Positions 29,250 to 40,188 of a DNA stretch of 64,000 nucleotides are shown in pieces. Origin of the DNA: Terrabacter aerolatus. GTDB taxonomy: Bacteria > Actinomycetota > Actinomycetes > Actinomycetales > Dermatophilaceae. Each line of letters opens with the position of its first letter. Positions within the stretch are counted from its first letter, which is position 1. Where the stretch lies: assembly GCF_007991735.1 (NCBI RefSeq), contig NZ_BJYX01000018.1, positions 1 through 64,000 of the forward strand. The letters run 5' to 3'. The notes below the pieces were generated by a model. That model was not told where the DNA came from, did not search any database, and worked only from the letters and a program-made list of their open reading frames with translations. The translations under genes and the position numbers were made by a program.

Positions 29250-30163
29250 CCGCCGACAGCAGGCGAACACCCCAGACGCCCCTGGCCGACGCGCCGATCG
29301 TCATCGTCACCGGCATGAGCGGGGCCGGACGCAGCACCACCGCCAACGTGCTCGAGGACCTCGGCTGGCTCGTCGTCGACAACCTGCCGCCGCAGCTGCT
29401 CACCCACCTCGCCGAGCTGCGCGACGAGGCGCGCGCCCAGCACCCGGAGGAGCACCTCCAGCAGGTGGCCGTCGTCGTCGACGTGCGCTCTCGCGGCTGG
29501 TTCGCCCAGCTCGAGGGCGCCATCGGGGCGGCCCGGGAGCGCGGCGAACGGCCCAGCCTCGTCTTCCTCGACGCGACGGACGAGGCCCTCGTGCGCCGCT
29601 TCGAGAGCGTGCGCCGCCCCCACCCGCTCCAGGGCGACGGACGGCTCCTCGACGGCATCCAGCGCGAGCGCGAGCTACTCCTCGACCTGCGTTCGTCCGC
29701 CGACGTCGTCATCGACAGCTCCGGCCTCAACGTCCACCAGCTGAGCGCCAAGCTCAGCTCCCTCTTCGCCGGCGACCGCAAGGTGCAGCTGCGCATCGCG
29801 GTCATGTCGTTCGGCTTCAAGTACGGCCTGCCGCTCGATGCCGACGTCGTCTTTGACATGCGCTTCCTGCCCAACCCGTACTGGGTCCCCGAGCTGCGGT
29901 CCCTGACCGGGCGCGACACTCCGGTCAGCGAGTTCGTCATGCGCCAGGAGGGCGCCGACGAGTTCCTCGAGCGTGCCGGCGACCTGCTCGACACGATGAT
30001 CGGCGGCTACGTCCGCGAGGGCCGCCGCTACGTCACGGTCGCCGTCGGGTGCACCGGCGGCAAGCACCGGTCGGTCGCCGTCGCCGAGGCGCTGAGCAAG
30101 CGGCTGGGGGGCCGTGAGCGCGTCGACACCTTCGTCGTCCACCGAGACCTGGGTCGCGAGTGA
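29246..30163 (+). CDS. rapZ: RapZ/YvcJ-family nucleotide-binding protein
   Basis: 305 residues. P-loop [19 protein letters not shown], with Arg in place of the usual Walker Lys as in other actinobacterial members, followed by [11 protein letters not shown]-terminal domain has [33 protein letters not shown] and the [17 protein letters not shown] block that in E. coli RapZ binds small RNA or glucosamine-6-phosphate. In E. coli it guides RNase E decay of the glmZ RNA; in actinobacteria the role is not settled. Coupled by ATGA to uvrC and by GTGA to yvcK. Confidence 0.94.
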   Translation: MTADSRRTPQTPLADAPIVIVTGMSGAGRSTTANVLEDLGWLVVDNLPPQLLTHLAELRDEARAQHPEEHLQQVAVVVDVRSRGWFAQLEGAIGAARERGERPSLVFLDATDEALVRRFESVRRPHPLQGDGRLLDGIQRERELLLDLRSSADVVIDSSGLNVHQLSAKLSSLFAGDRKVQLRIAVMSFGFKYGLPLDADVVFDMRFLPNPYWVPELRSLTGRDTPVSEFVMRQEGADEFLERAGDLLDTMIGGYVREGRRYVTVAVGCTGGKHRSVAVAEALSKRLGGRERVDTFVVHRDLGRE

Positions 30164-31146
30164 CCGCGATCCCGGGCGCGACGCCGTCCCGCCTGGCCCT
30201 CGGCTCGGCGCACCAGCGTCGGATCGTGGCTCTCGGAGGCGGGCACGGGCTCGCCGCCGCCCTGACGGCCCTGCGCCTGCTCACCGACCACGTCACCGCG
30301 GTGGTGACCGTCGCCGACGACGGCGGTTCGAGCGGACGGCTGCGCGACGAGTTCGACGTGCTTCCGCCGGGCGACCTGCGCATGGCGCTCTCGGCGCTGT
30401 GCGACGACAGCGACTGGGGCCACACGTGGCGCGACGTGCTGCAGCACCGTTTCGACGGGTCGGGCGACCTCAAGGGCCACGCCTTGGGCAACCTCATGAT
30501 CGTCTCCATCTGGGAGCTCCTCGGCGACACGGTCCAGGGGCTCGACCTCGTCGGCCGTCTCCTCGGGGCACGCGGCCGCGTGCTGCCGATGGCCGCCGAG
30601 CCGCTCGAGATCGTCGCCGAGATCCGTGGACACGACCCCCAGCGGCCCGGTGAGACCGTCGAGGTCCGTGGTCAGCACCGGGTCGCCTCGTCGCCGGGCA
30701 TCGTGTCCTCGATCGGGATCGTCCCGACGTGTCCGGCGCCCTGCGAGGAGGCCCTCGCGGCGGTGCGCGAGGCCGACTGGGTCATGCTCGGTCCCGGATC
30801 CTGGTTCACCTCGGTCATGCCGCACCTGCTCGTCCCGGCCCTCGCCGACGCGCTCGTCACGACGCCCGCCAAGCGCCTGCTCAACCTCAACCTCGAGGTG
30901 CACATGGGTGAGACGCGCGACTTCCGGGCCGAGGACCACCTCGCGTCCTTCGCCGCCAACGCGCCCGACACCAGGCTCGACGTCGTGCTCGCAGACCCGA
31001 GCGTCGTGCCCGACGACGCGTCCCTGCGCGCCGCGGCCGCCGAGCTCGGGGCCGAGCTCGTCGTCGCGCCCGTGGCCGCGCGGGGCGAGCCGGGCGTCCA
31101 CGACCCCCTCCGGCTCGCGGCCGCGCTCCGCGACGTCATCTCCTGA
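30160..31146 (+). CDS. yvcK: Gluconeogenesis factor YvcK/CofD-like protein
   Basis: 328 residues. N-terminal [37 protein letters not shown] is the YvcK/CofD nucleotide-binding signature; later [22 protein letters not shown] and [19 protein letters not shown] complete the family pattern. YvcK proteins bind UDP-sugars and support cell-wall synthesis during growth on gluconeogenic carbon sources; mycobacterial CuvA is the counterpart. GTG 30160 overlaps the rapZ stop (GTGA). whiA follows after 73 bases. Confidence 0.94.
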   Translation: MTAIPGATPSRLALGSAHQRRIVALGGGHGLAAALTALRLLTDHVTAVVTVADDGGSSGRLRDEFDVLPPGDLRMALSALCDDSDWGHTWRDVLQHRFDGSGDLKGHALGNLMIVSIWELLGDTVQGLDLVGRLLGARGRVLPMAAEPLEIVAEIRGHDPQRPGETVEVRGQHRVASSPGIVSSIGIVPTCPAPCEEALAAVREADWVMLGPGSWFTSVMPHLLVPALADALVTTPAKRLLNLNLEVHMGETRDFRAEDHLASFAANAPDTRLDVVLADPSVVPDDASLRAAAAELGAELVVAPVAARGEPGVHDPLRLAAALRDVIS

Positions 31147-31219
31147 CCGCAGCAGGTCGGACGAACCGGGCGCCCCCTGCCGCACGAGGGTGCTTGATCG
31201 GGGTGGCAGGATGTCGCCC

Positions 31220-32200
31220 ATGGCCATGACAGCAAAGGTGAAGGACGAGCTCTCGCGCCTCGAGGTGACCAAGCCCTGCTGCCGCAAGGCCGAGGTCTCG
31301 ACGATGCTCCGCTTCGCCGGTGGCCTGCACATCATCGGGGGGCAGATCGTCGTCGAGGCCGAGCTCGACACAGCCAACGCCGCACGGCGCCTGCGCCGCA
31401 ACATCGCCGAGGTCTACGGCCACAAGAGCGACATGCTCGTCCTGGCCGCCGGCGGCCTGCGCCGCGGCTCGCGCTACGTCGTGCGCGTCGTCGAGGACGG
31501 GGCGACGCTCGCGCGTCAGACCGGCCTCATCGACACCCGCGGCCGGCCCGTCCGCGGCCTGCCGCCCAAGGTCGTCAGCGCCGCGACGTGCGACTCCGAG
31601 GCGGCCTGGCGGGGTGCGTTCCTCGCGCACGGCTCGCTCACCGAGCCCGGCCGGTCGTCGGCGCTCGAGGTGACCTGCCCGGGACCCGAGGCAGCGCTCG
31701 CCCTCGTCGGAGCGGCCCGGCGGCTCGGCATCCAGTCCAAGGCCCGCGAGGTCCGCGGGGTCGACCGGGTCGTCATCCGCGACGGGGACGCCATCGGCGC
31801 CATGCTGACCCGCCTCGGGGCGCACGACGCCGTCATGGCGTGGGAGGAGCGCCGCATGCGGCGCGAGGTCCGGGCCACGGCCAACCGGCTGGCCAACTTC
31901 GACGACGCCAACCTGCGCCGCTCGGCGCGCGCCGCCGTCGCCGCCGGGGCGCGGGTCGAGCGGGCCATGGAGCTGCTCGGCGAGGACATCCCGGACCACC
32001 TGCGCGAGGCGGGGGTGCTGCGGCTCGAGCACAAGCAGGCCAGTCTCGAGGAGCTCGGCCAGCTGGCCAAGCCCCCGATGACCAAGGACGCCGTGGCCGG
32101 CCGCATCCGGCGGTTGCTCGCGATGGCCGACAAGCGCGCCGAGGAGCTCGGGGTCGCCGGCACCGACGCCAACCTCACGGCCGACATGCTCGAGAGCTGA
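31220..32200 (+). CDS. whiA: DNA-binding protein WhiA
   Basis: 326 residues, the usual size. The start [25 protein letters not shown] and the two LAGLIDADG-like domains (about 10-210), followed by a helix-turn-helix ([30 protein letters not shown]), identify WhiA. It controls sporulation-septation genes with WhiB in Streptomyces and cell division and metabolism elsewhere. ATG 31220 has AGGA 8 bases upstream; ATG 31226 is also possible and an ATG at 31211 lies inside the ribosome site. Completes the conserved uvrC-rapZ-yvcK-whiA cluster. Confidence 0.96.
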   Translation: MAMTAKVKDELSRLEVTKPCCRKAEVSTMLRFAGGLHIIGGQIVVEAELDTANAARRLRRNIAEVYGHKSDMLVLAAGGLRRGSRYVVRVVEDGATLARQTGLIDTRGRPVRGLPPKVVSAATCDSEAAWRGAFLAHGSLTEPGRSSALEVTCPGPEAALALVGAARRLGIQSKAREVRGVDRVVIRDGDAIGAMLTRLGAHDAVMAWEERRMRREVRATANRLANFDDANLRRSARAAVAAGARVERAMELLGEDIPDHLREAGVLRLEHKQASLEELGQLAKPPMTKDAVAGRIRRLLAMADKRAEELGVAGTDANLTADMLES

Positions 32201-32257
32201 CGCGACCGCACACCCGTTCGTCCGACGGTCGCGTCGACCGGGCCCGACCCGGTCCGT

Positions 32258-32277
32258 CGGGTGCTCGCGAGCACCCG
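32258..32277. terminator. Palindromic hairpin after whiA
   Basis: A 20-base perfect palindrome, arms CGGGTGCTCG and CGAGCACCCG, 57 bases after the whiA stop. It separates the whiA and gap transcription units. Confidence 0.7.
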
Positions 32278-32341
32278 GGGCGTGCTGAGCGCGTGCTCAC
32301 CAAGGCCTGAGACTCCCGACTCGCCGCTGAGGTCGACGCAC

Positions 32342-33433
<1,092 letters not shown>

Positions 33434-33440
33434 CCCACCC

Positions 33441-33484
33441 GGCCACCGCCCCCGCTGCCCTTCGGAGCACCCGGGGCGGTGGCC
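33441..33484 (+). terminator. Intercistronic hairpin between gap and pgk
   Basis: Perfect 12-bp stem GGCCACCGCCCC (33441-33452) and GGGGCGGTGGCC (33473-33484) with a 20-base loop. No T-run. Could be a partial terminator or an mRNA-stability element protecting the gap message. Confidence 0.6.
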
Positions 33485-33548
33485 GCCTCCGTGCCCGGCC
33501 GCACCCTGAGCCCGGCCGCAAACCCCAACTGACGAAGAGGCATCCCGC

Positions 33549-34757
33549 GTGAAGACCACCAGCGACCTCGGGGACCTGCGCGGCAAGCGCGTCCTCGTCC
33601 GGTCCGACCTCAACGTGCCGCTCGACGGCACGACCATCACCGACGACGGCCGCATCCGCGCCTCGGCGCCGACGATCAAGGGGCTGGCCGACGCCGGCGC
33701 CCGGGTCATCGTCTGCGCGCACCTCGGTCGCCCCAAGGGCGCCCCCGAGGCCAAGTACTCCCTCGCACCCGTCGCGAAGCGTCTGGGAGAGGTCCTCGGC
33801 GCCGACGTCGTCTTCGCCGACGACACGGTCGGCGACGACGCCAAGGCCAAGGCCGCCGCTCTGCAGGACGGGCAGGTGCTGCTCCTCGAGAACCTGCGCT
33901 TCAACGCCGGCGAGACGGCCAAGGCCGATGACGAGCGATCCGCTTTCGCCGGCGAGCTCGCCTCTCTCGCAGACGTCTTCGTCTCCGACGGCTTCGGCGT
34001 CGTGCACCGCAAACAGGCGTCCGTCTACGACGTGGCGCGGCTGCTGCCGCACGCGACCGGCGACCTCGTGTCGACCGAGGTCGACGTGCTCCGTCGCCTC
34101 ACCAAGGACCCGGAGCGCCCGTACGCCGTCGTGCTCGGTGGCGCCAAGGTCTCCGACAAGCTCGGCGTCATCGGCAACCTCCTCGGCACGGCCGACCGTC
34201 TCCTCATCGGGGGAGGCATGGTCTTCACCTTCCTCGCCGCCCAGGGCCACGAGGTCGGCAAGAGCCTGCTCGAGACCGACCAGATCGACACCGTGAAGGG
34301 CTACCTCGAGCGCGCCGAGAAGGAGGGCGTCGAGATCGTCCTGCCCGTCGACGTCGTCGCCGCCGATGCGTTCAGCGCCGACGCGGCGCACGAGGTCGTC
34401 GCCGCAGACGCGATCCCGGCCGACCGGATGGGCCTCGACATCGGGCCCGCGTCGAGCGCGCTCTTCGCCGAGAAGCTCGCGGACTGCCGCACGGTCTTCT
34501 GGAACGGCCCCATGGGCGCGTTCGAGATGGAGCCGTACGCCGCCGGCACCAAGGCGCTGGCGCAGGCTCTCGTCGACATCACGTCCCGGGGCGCCCTGAC
34601 CGTCGTCGGTGGCGGCGACTCCGCTGCCGCGGTGCGCCAGCTCGGCTTCGCCGACGACGGCTTCGGCCACATCTCCACCGGTGGTGGCGCCAGCCTCGAG
34701 TACCTCGAGGGCAAGGAGCTGCCCGGCCTGACCGTGCTCGAGGAGGGTGACGCCTGA
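33549..34757 (+). CDS. pgk: Phosphoglycerate kinase
   Basis: 402 residues, usual length. Substrate-level ATP formation from 1,3-bisphosphoglycerate. N-terminal [14 protein letters not shown], then [15 protein letters not shown] and [12 protein letters not shown]-terminal nucleotide-binding [13 protein letters not shown] and [15 protein letters not shown] and [18 protein letters not shown] 33549 follows AAGAGG at 8 bases. Its TGA stop shares a base with the ATG of tpiA (TGATG), so the two are coupled. Confidence 0.98.
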   Translation: MKTTSDLGDLRGKRVLVRSDLNVPLDGTTITDDGRIRASAPTIKGLADAGARVIVCAHLGRPKGAPEAKYSLAPVAKRLGEVLGADVVFADDTVGDDAKAKAAALQDGQVLLLENLRFNAGETAKADDERSAFAGELASLADVFVSDGFGVVHRKQASVYDVARLLPHATGDLVSTEVDVLRRLTKDPERPYAVVLGGAKVSDKLGVIGNLLGTADRLLIGGGMVFTFLAAQGHEVGKSLLETDQIDTVKGYLERAEKEGVEIVLPVDVVAADAFSADAAHEVVAADAIPADRMGLDIGPASSALFAEKLADCRTVFWNGPMGAFEMEPYAAGTKALAQALVDITSRGALTVVGGGDSAAAVRQLGFADDGFGHISTGGGASLEYLEGKELPGLTVLEEGDA

Positions 34758-35569
34758 TGGCGAAGCAGACCAAGCCCGTGGGTCGCGTGCCCCTCATGGC
34801 CGGCAACTGGAAGATGAACCTCGACCACCTGCAGGCCACGCACCTCGTGCAGAAGCTCGACTGGACCCTCCGCGACGCGAAGCACGACCACGCGGCCGTC
34901 GAGGTCGCGGTGCTGCCCCCCTTCACCGACCTGCGCTCCGTCCAGACGCTCGTCGAGGGCGACAAGCTCGACCTCAGGTACGGCGGGCAGGACCTGTCGC
35001 CGCACAGCTCGGGCGCCTACACCGGTGACATCTCCGGCGCGTTCCTCGCCAAGCTCGGCTGCACCTACGTCGCCGTCGGACACAGCGAGCGTCGTGAGGG
35101 CCACGGCGAGACCGACGCCGTGGTCAACGCCAAGGTCAAGGCGGCATACGCCCACGGCCTGACGCCGATCCTGTGCTGCGGCGAGGGCCTCGACGTGCGC
35201 AAGGAGGGACGCCAGGTCGAGCACGTCGTCGCGCAGCTGCGCGCGAACCTCGAGGGCGTCACCAAGGAGCAGGCCGCGTCCGTCGTCATCGCCTACGAGC
35301 CCATCTGGGCCATCGGCACCGGAGAGGTCGCGACGCCCGACGACGCGCAGGAGGTCTGCGCGGCGATCCGCACGCTGCTCGCCGAGCTCTACAGCGGCGA
35401 CGTCGCCGACGGTGTGCGCGTGCTCTACGGCGGCAGCGTCAAGGCGAACAACGTCGCGGCGATCATGGCGCAGGAGGACGTCGACGGCGCCCTCGTCGGC
35501 GGTGCCTCCATCGACCCGGCCGAGTTCGCGTCGATCTGCCGCTACCGCGACCACCTCGCCACCTCCTGA
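34757..35569 (+). CDS. tpiA: Triosephosphate isomerase
   Basis: 270 residues. Interconverts dihydroxyacetone phosphate and glyceraldehyde-3-phosphate. [11 protein letters not shown] with catalytic Lys, [12 protein letters not shown] with catalytic His, [20 protein letters not shown] with catalytic Glu and the flexible loop, and phosphate-binding [10 protein letters not shown]. The N-terminus has about 12 extra residues ([13 protein letters not shown]) before the first strand. Coupled to pgk by a one-base overlap. Confidence 0.98.
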   Translation: MAKQTKPVGRVPLMAGNWKMNLDHLQATHLVQKLDWTLRDAKHDHAAVEVAVLPPFTDLRSVQTLVEGDKLDLRYGGQDLSPHSSGAYTGDISGAFLAKLGCTYVAVGHSERREGHGETDAVVNAKVKAAYAHGLTPILCCGEGLDVRKEGRQVEHVVAQLRANLEGVTKEQAASVVIAYEPIWAIGTGEVATPDDAQEVCAAIRTLLAELYSGDVADGVRVLYGGSVKANNVAAIMAQEDVDGALVGGASIDPAEFASICRYRDHLATS

Positions 35570-35620
35570 GCCACCCCGGCGGCCGGACGCCCCGCACGAG
35601 GTGCGTTCGGCCGTTGGGCC

Positions 35621-35644
35621 CTCGGGCAGGTATCCTTGCCCGAG
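35621..35644 (+). other. Hairpin overlapping a possible secG -10 box
   Basis: CTCGGGCA (35621-35628) pairs with TGCCCGAG (35637-35644). The loop contains TATCCT (35631-35636), which looks like a -10 box 82 bases before secG. It may be a weak tpiA terminator, a secG promoter or both; no clear -35 is seen. Confidence 0.4.
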
Positions 35645-35717
35645 CCCCGGAAAGATGTGGGGGAGGGGCCGACCGGCCCTCTCGACCCCCGGGACCCCGA
35701 CGATTTGGAGTGACCAC

Positions 35718-35963
35718 GTGGATGCGGTTCGCATCGTGCTGCAGGTCCTGCTGGTGCTGTCCAGCATGGTCCTGACGCTGTTCATCCTGCTGCACAAGGG
35801 CAAGGGTGGCGGCCTGTCCGACATGTTCGGCGGCGGCATGTCGACCTCGCTCGGAGGCTCGTCGGTCGCCGAGCGCAACCTCGACCGTTTCACGGTCGCC
35901 GTGGCCTCGGTCTGGGCGGCATCCATCATCGGTCTGGGCCTGCTGGCCCGTTTCGTGAGCTGA
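35718..35963 (+). CDS. secG: Preprotein translocase subunit SecG
   Basis: 81 residues. Two membrane helices (about 4-25 and 55-78) joined by a Gly-rich cytoplasmic loop, LLHKGKGGGLSDMFGGGMS, diagnostic for SecG, the small subunit of the SecYEG channel. GTG 35718 has GGAG about 8 bases upstream. The C-terminal ERNLDRFTVAVASVWAASIIGLGLL matches the family. Its position between tpiA and rbpA is common in actinobacteria. Confidence 0.95.
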   Translation: MDAVRIVLQVLLVLSSMVLTLFILLHKGKGGGLSDMFGGGMSTSLGGSSVAERNLDRFTVAVASVWAASIIGLGLLARFVS

Positions 35964-35975
35964 GAGGACGAGTAG

Positions 35976-36326
35976 ATGGCAGGCGGTAACGCCATTCGTG
36001 GGAGCCGGGTCGGCGCCGGCCCGATGGGCGAGGCCGAGCGCGGCGACTCCGCCCCTCGCGTCCACATCTCCTACTGGTGCTCCAACGGGCACGAGACCCG
36101 GCCCAGCTTCGCGGAGGAGCCCGGCATGGTGCTGCCCGAGACCTGGGACTGCCCGCGCTGCGGCTTCCCGGCGGGCCAGGACAAGGAGAACCCTCCGGCC
36201 CCGCCGAAGGTCGAGCCCTACAAGACCCACCTCGCCTACGTGAAGGAGCGCCGCAGCGATGCCGACGGCGCCGCGATCCTCGACGAGGCCCTGAGCACCC
36301 TGCGCGAGCGTGGTCTCATCCAGTGA
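35976..36326 (+). CDS. rbpA: RNA polymerase-binding protein RbpA
   Basis: 116 residues. RbpA binds the housekeeping sigma factor and core polymerase and stabilises open complexes in actinobacteria. Zinc-ribbon-like core: YWCSNGHETRPSFAEE and PETWDCPRCGFPAG. The basic linker and the C-terminal sigma-interaction domain (YKTHLAYVKERRSDADGAAILDEAL) are intact. ATG 35976 with GAGGACGAG just upstream, 12 bases after secG. A strong terminator at 36358-36398 closes the plus-strand cluster. Confidence 0.97.
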   Translation: MAGGNAIRGSRVGAGPMGEAERGDSAPRVHISYWCSNGHETRPSFAEEPGMVLPETWDCPRCGFPAGQDKENPPAPPKVEPYKTHLAYVKERRSDADGAAILDEALSTLRERGLIQ

Positions 36327-36357
36327 CCTGACGGTCGTTCGCCACGGCGGCGACCCC

Positions 36358-36398
36358 ACGACGAAGGGCCCGGGAGATCTTCCCGGGCCCTTCGTCGT
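36358..36398. terminator. Strong bidirectional terminator between rbpA and pgl
   Basis: Perfect 18-bp stem: arms 36358-36375 (ACGACGAAGGGCCCGGGA) and 36381-36398, loop GATCT. It separates the convergent gap-rbpA and tkt-pgl clusters and could serve both. Confidence 0.92.
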
Positions 36399-36443
36399 GT
36401 CGCGAGGGTCAGATGGCGTATGCCGTCCGGTGACTCCCCGGGG

Positions 36444-37178
36444 TCAGCGCACCTTCGCGGCCGCGTCCGCGTCGACGAGCCACAGCGTCGCGTCGCCGCC
36501 ACGGGGGCCGGCGGCCGGGACGTCCCAGCGGTCGGCGTCGGGGGCGAGCGCGGCGGCCACCGCGTCGGCCTTGTCGCCGCCGGCCACGAGGAACCACACC
36601 TCGTGGCTGCGCTCGAAGCACTCGAACGTCAGGCTGACGCGGTCGGGCGGGGGCTTGGGCGAGTCGTGCACGGCGACGGCGATGGCGTCCGTCACCTGCT
36701 GCGCAGGGTGGTGCGGGAAGAGTGACGCGACGTGGCCGTCGGGTCCGACTCCGAAGAGCACGACGTCCCAGACCCTCTGGCCGTGCTCGCGGACCGACTG
36801 CGCATAGGCCTCGGCGCTGGCCTCGGCGCTCTCGGACGTGTCGGGTCCGGCCACCCGGTGCACCTTGGCCGGGTCCAGCCCCAGCTCGCCGAGGCCGGCG
36901 GCGTCGTTCTGGGTGTCGTTGCGGTCGGGGTCGCCCGCGGGCAGGTAGCGCTCGTCGCCCCACCAGACTCGGACGCGCGACCAGTCGACCGCCGCGCGGC
37001 CCGGGGTGGCGAGCACCGAGGCGATGATGGCCGACCCCATCGACCCGCCCGTCAGGGCGACCTGGGCCTCGGGGCTGCGGGCCTGCGCATCGACGAGGGC
37101 GGTCACGAGCCGGGCGGCCGCCCCGTCGGCGAGGGCCTGCTTGTCCGGGTGGACGACGACGCGGGGCGTCGCCGTCAC
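36444..37178 (-). CDS. pgl: 6-phosphogluconolactonase
   Basis: 244 residues. Hydrolyses 6-phosphogluconolactone in the oxidative pentose phosphate pathway. Family (DevB/NagB-like) blocks: VALTGGSMGSAII, WSRVRVWWGDERYLPAGDPDRNDT and VLFGVGPDGHVASLFPHHPA. GTG 37178 overlaps the opcA stop by 4 bases (GTGA). Last gene of the tkt-tal-pgi-zwf-opcA-pgl cluster. Confidence 0.96.
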   Translation of the reverse strand: MTATPRVVVHPDKQALADGAAARLVTALVDAQARSPEAQVALTGGSMGSAIIASVLATPGRAAVDWSRVRVWWGDERYLPAGDPDRNDTQNDAAGLGELGLDPAKVHRVAGPDTSESAEASAEAYAQSVREHGQRVWDVVLFGVGPDGHVASLFPHHPAQQVTDAIAVAVHDSPKPPPDRVSLTFECFERSHEVWFLVAGGDKADAVAAALAPDADRWDVPAAGPRGGDATLWLVDADAAAKVR

Positions 37179-38650
37179 GACGACGCCGTCCCGCTCGTCG
37201 ACCCCGGCTGCGACGCGGCGGCCGTCGAGGCCTTCTTGGCCGTCGCCTTGCGGGTGCCGGCGGTCGCGCGGGTGGCGCTCTTGCGAGCGACGGTCTGCTT
37301 CGTCGTGGCGGCCTTCTTCGTCGCGGCCTTCTTCGTCGTCGCCGTCGTGGCAGCCTTCCTCGCGTTCGACGCCGATGCCGTGCTCGCCGACGCCTTGCGG
37401 GCAGGAGCGCGGCGGGACGGTGCCGACGAGGACGAGGACGAGGACGAGGATGAGGACGAAGCTGAGGCGGACGCCCCTCCGGCCGAGGCTGCTGCCTGCT
37501 TCTTGCGGTCCTTGGCGGCCTGCTTCTCGCGCGGGGTGCGCTTGCCGGCCAGCTTGCGCACCGTGGCCGCGTGCACGTCCTCGGTCTCGGCGTGCTCGGG
37601 AGCCGGGGGCGCCGAGATCATGGCGCTGGCCTCCTGCGCCGACTCGTCGCGGCCCAGTCGGGCGGCCAGGCGACGGGACTCGGCGGGGTCGGGAGCCTTG
37701 CCGGCCTTGGCCGCGGCGGCCGCCGTGAGGCGCACCGGCTGCAGGGCACCGAGCCCGTGCAGCAGCGCGTCCTCGTAGGCGTCGTCGGGGTCGAGGCGGC
37801 GCAGCTCGTCGGCGAGGCACTCCGGGAGCTCGCGCCGGGGCAGGCTGATGCGTCGGTCCGGCTGGCCCGTCTGCGACAGGGTGGCGACGACGTCACCCGG
37901 GCGCACGAGGTCGATGGGCCCGCTCTTGCGTTCCAGTCGGACCGAGCCGATGCCGGAGCCGCGCGGGGTCGACACCCGGTGCACGGGCACCCGGAGGCGG
38001 CGCGAGAGCCACGCCGCGAGCAGGTCGGACGACGGGGAGTCGGGGGCGCCGCTGACGACGGCCCCGGTGATCGGCTCGTACGGCGGCTGGTCGAGGGCCG
38101 CCGCCAACAGGCCGCGCCAGCGCGTGACGCGGGTCCAGGCGAGGTCGGTGTCGCCCGGAGCGTAGGTCGCCGCCCGCTTCTTCAGCATGAGCCGCGGGTT
38201 GCGGTGCTCGGCCACGTCGGTGATGCGGCGCTGGGCCATCGCCCCGATGGGGTCCTTGCCGACGTCGGCCGGGGCCTCGCCGGGCCACCAGGCGACGATG
38301 GGGGAGTCGGGCAGCAGCAGCGGCACGACGACGCTGGGGCCGTGGTTGGCCAGGGCCCCGTAGAGCCGCAGCACGACGATCTCGCTCGCGCCGGCGTCCC
38401 CGCCGAGACGGATCTGGGCGTCGAGCCGGTTCTTGCCGCGCCGGTCGCCGGAGATGACGACGATGATGCGGCAGGGGTGCTGTCGGCTCGCCTGGTTGGC
38501 GACCTCGATGGCGTTGCCGGCGTCGGTGTCCTCGACGACGACGACGAGCGTCAGCACGCGCCCGAGGGCGAGGGCGCCGACCTCGTTGCGCAGCCTCACG
38601 AGGGTCTTGCTGATCCCCGTGGTCGTGGTGTCGGTCAGGTCGCGGATCAC
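37175..38650 (-). CDS. opcA: Glucose-6-phosphate dehydrogenase assembly protein OpcA with long basic tail
   Basis: 491 residues; the family is normally about 300-370. Residues 1-340 are OpcA: LVRLRNEVGALALGRVLTLVVVVED, PLLLPDSPIVAWWPGEAP, GPIDLVRPGDVVATLSQTGQPDRRISLPRR. OpcA is needed for assembly or redox control of G6PDH in cyanobacteria and actinobacteria. The remaining 150 residues are a low-complexity tail: KRTPREKQAAKDRKKQAAA, a run of 12-13 Ser, then a Lys/Ala/Thr-rich H1-like segment (TTKKAATKKAATTK). The tail may be variable between strains. GTG 38650 overlaps the zwf stop (GTGA); frame further upstream is shadow. Confidence 0.93.
   Translation of the reverse strand: MIRDLTDTTTTGISKTLVRLRNEVGALALGRVLTLVVVVEDTDAGNAIEVANQASRQHPCRIIVVISGDRRGKNRLDAQIRLGGDAGASEIVVLRLYGALANHGPSVVVPLLLPDSPIVAWWPGEAPADVGKDPIGAMAQRRITDVAEHRNPRLMLKKRAATYAPGDTDLAWTRVTRWRGLLAAALDQPPYEPITGAVVSGAPDSPSSDLLAAWLSRRLRVPVHRVSTPRGSGIGSVRLERKSGPIDLVRPGDVVATLSQTGQPDRRISLPRRELPECLADELRRLDPDDAYEDALLHGLGALQPVRLTAAAAAKAGKAPDPAESRRLAARLGRDESAQEASAMISAPPAPEHAETEDVHAATVRKLAGKRTPREKQAAKDRKKQAAASAGGASASASSSSSSSSSSSSAPSRRAPARKASASTASASNARKAATTATTKKAATKKAATTKQTVARKSATRATAGTRKATAKKASTAAASQPGSTSGTASS
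37425..37460. repeat. Hexanucleotide repeat encoding poly-Ser in opcA
   Basis: Six tandem GACGAG units (the fifth GATGAG, the sixth GACGAA), read on the minus strand as part of a run of Ser codons. Prone to slippage in steps of two codons, so the run length may vary without frameshift. Confidence 0.85.
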
Positions 38651-40188
38651 GGCATCCTCCACGTACGTCCGTCGCGTTCGAGCATGCGGTCGGCAGAGGG
38701 GGGACCCCACGTGCCGGCAGGGTAGGGCTCCGGCTTGCCGGACTTGGCCCAGTGCCTCATGAGCGGGTCGAGGATCCGCCAGGAGGACTCGACCTCCTCG
38801 TGACGCGGGAAGAGCGGCGGGTCGCCGAGCAGGACGTCGAGGATGAGGCGTTCGTACGCCTCGGGGGAGGCCTCGGTGAACGACGAGCCGTAGCCGAAGT
38901 CCATCGTGACGTCGCGGACCTCCATCTGCGCGCCGGGCACCTTGGAGCCGAACCGCAGGGTGATGCCCTCGTCCGGCTGGACGCGGATGACGATGGCGTT
39001 CTGGCCGAGCTCCTCCGTCGCGGTGTGCTCGAACGGCAGGTGCGGGGCCTTCTTGAAGACGACGGCGATCTCGGTGACCCGCTTGCCGAGACGCTTGCCC
39101 GTGCGCAGGTAGAAGGGGACGCCCGCCCAGCGGCGGGTGTCGACCTCGAGCGTCACGGCGGCGAAGGTCTCGGTGACCGACTTCGGGTCGACGCCGTCCT
39201 CCTCGAGGTAGCCGACGACCTCCTCGGCACCCTGCCAGCCACCGGCATACTGTCCGCGCGCAGCGCCCTTGTCGAGGTCGGCGGGCAGACGGACGGCCGA
39301 GAGCACCTTCTCCTTCTCGGCGCGAAGGTCCTTGGCGTCGAAGGAGACCGGCTCCTCCATCGCCGTCAGCGCGAGCAGCTGGAGCAGGTGGTTCTGGATG
39401 ACGTCGCGGGCCGCACCGATGCCGTCGTAGTAGCCGGCTCGACCGGCGATGCCGATGTCCTCGGCCATGGTGATCTGCACGTGGTCGACGTAGTTGGCGT
39501 TCCACACCGGCTCGAAGAGCTGGTTGGCGAAGCGGAGCGCCAGCAGGTTCTGGACCGTCTCCTTGCCGAGGTAGTGGTCGATGCGGAAGACCGAGTCGGG
39601 CGGGAAGACGCCCTCGACGATGGCGTTGAGCTCCTGGGCGCTCTTGAGGTCGTGGCCGAAGGGCTTCTCGATGATGACGCGGCGCCAGCTGTCACCCTCG
39701 GCCTTCGTCAGGCCGCAGCGCTCGAGCTGCTCGCACACCGTGGCGAAGAAGCCCGGGGGGATCGAGAGGTAGAAGGCGTGGTTGCCCCCGGTGCCGCGGT
39801 CCTCGTCGAGCTCGGCCACCGTCTTGGCCAGCAGGTCGAAGGCGGCGGGGTCGTCGAAGGTGCCGGGGACGAAGCGGAAGCCCTCGGACAGGTTGCGCCA
39901 CACGTCCTCGCTGAAGGGCGTCCGGGCGTGCTGCTTGACGGCGTCGTGGACGACCTGCCCGAAGTCCTGGGCGGCCCAGTCGCGGCGGGCGAAGCCGACG
40001 AGCGAGAAGCCCGGCGGCAGCAGCCCGCGGTTGGCCAGGTCGTAGATCGCCGGCATGAGCTTCTTGCGGGCGAGGTCACCCGTCACCCCGAACAGCACGA
40101 GACCGCAGGGGCCCGCGATGCGTGGGATGCGCTTGTCCTCGGCCGTGCGGAGCGGGTTGTGCCCGTGCGAGATGCGCGCCGGACTCAT
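38647..40188 (-). CDS. zwf: Glucose-6-phosphate 1-dehydrogenase
   Basis: 513 residues, usual length. First step of the oxidative pentose phosphate pathway. Coenzyme-binding GVTGDLARKKLMPAIYDL, active-site RIDHYLGKETVQNLLALRF with the catalytic His/Asp and substrate-binding Lys, IEKPFGHDL, and C-terminal LRTGKRLGKRVTEIAVVFK. ATG 40188 overlaps the pgi stop (ATGA) and its own stop overlaps opcA, its assembly partner. Confidence 0.98.
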   Translation of the reverse strand: MSPARISHGHNPLRTAEDKRIPRIAGPCGLVLFGVTGDLARKKLMPAIYDLANRGLLPPGFSLVGFARRDWAAQDFGQVVHDAVKQHARTPFSEDVWRNLSEGFRFVPGTFDDPAAFDLLAKTVAELDEDRGTGGNHAFYLSIPPGFFATVCEQLERCGLTKAEGDSWRRVIIEKPFGHDLKSAQELNAIVEGVFPPDSVFRIDHYLGKETVQNLLALRFANQLFEPVWNANYVDHVQITMAEDIGIAGRAGYYDGIGAARDVIQNHLLQLLALTAMEEPVSFDAKDLRAEKEKVLSAVRLPADLDKGAARGQYAGGWQGAEEVVGYLEEDGVDPKSVTETFAAVTLEVDTRRWAGVPFYLRTGKRLGKRVTEIAVVFKKAPHLPFEHTATEELGQNAIVIRVQPDEGITLRFGSKVPGAQMEVRDVTMDFGYGSSFTEASPEAYERLILDVLLGDPPLFPRHEEVESSWRILDPLMRHWAKSGKPEPYPAGTWGPPSADRMLERDGRTWRMP

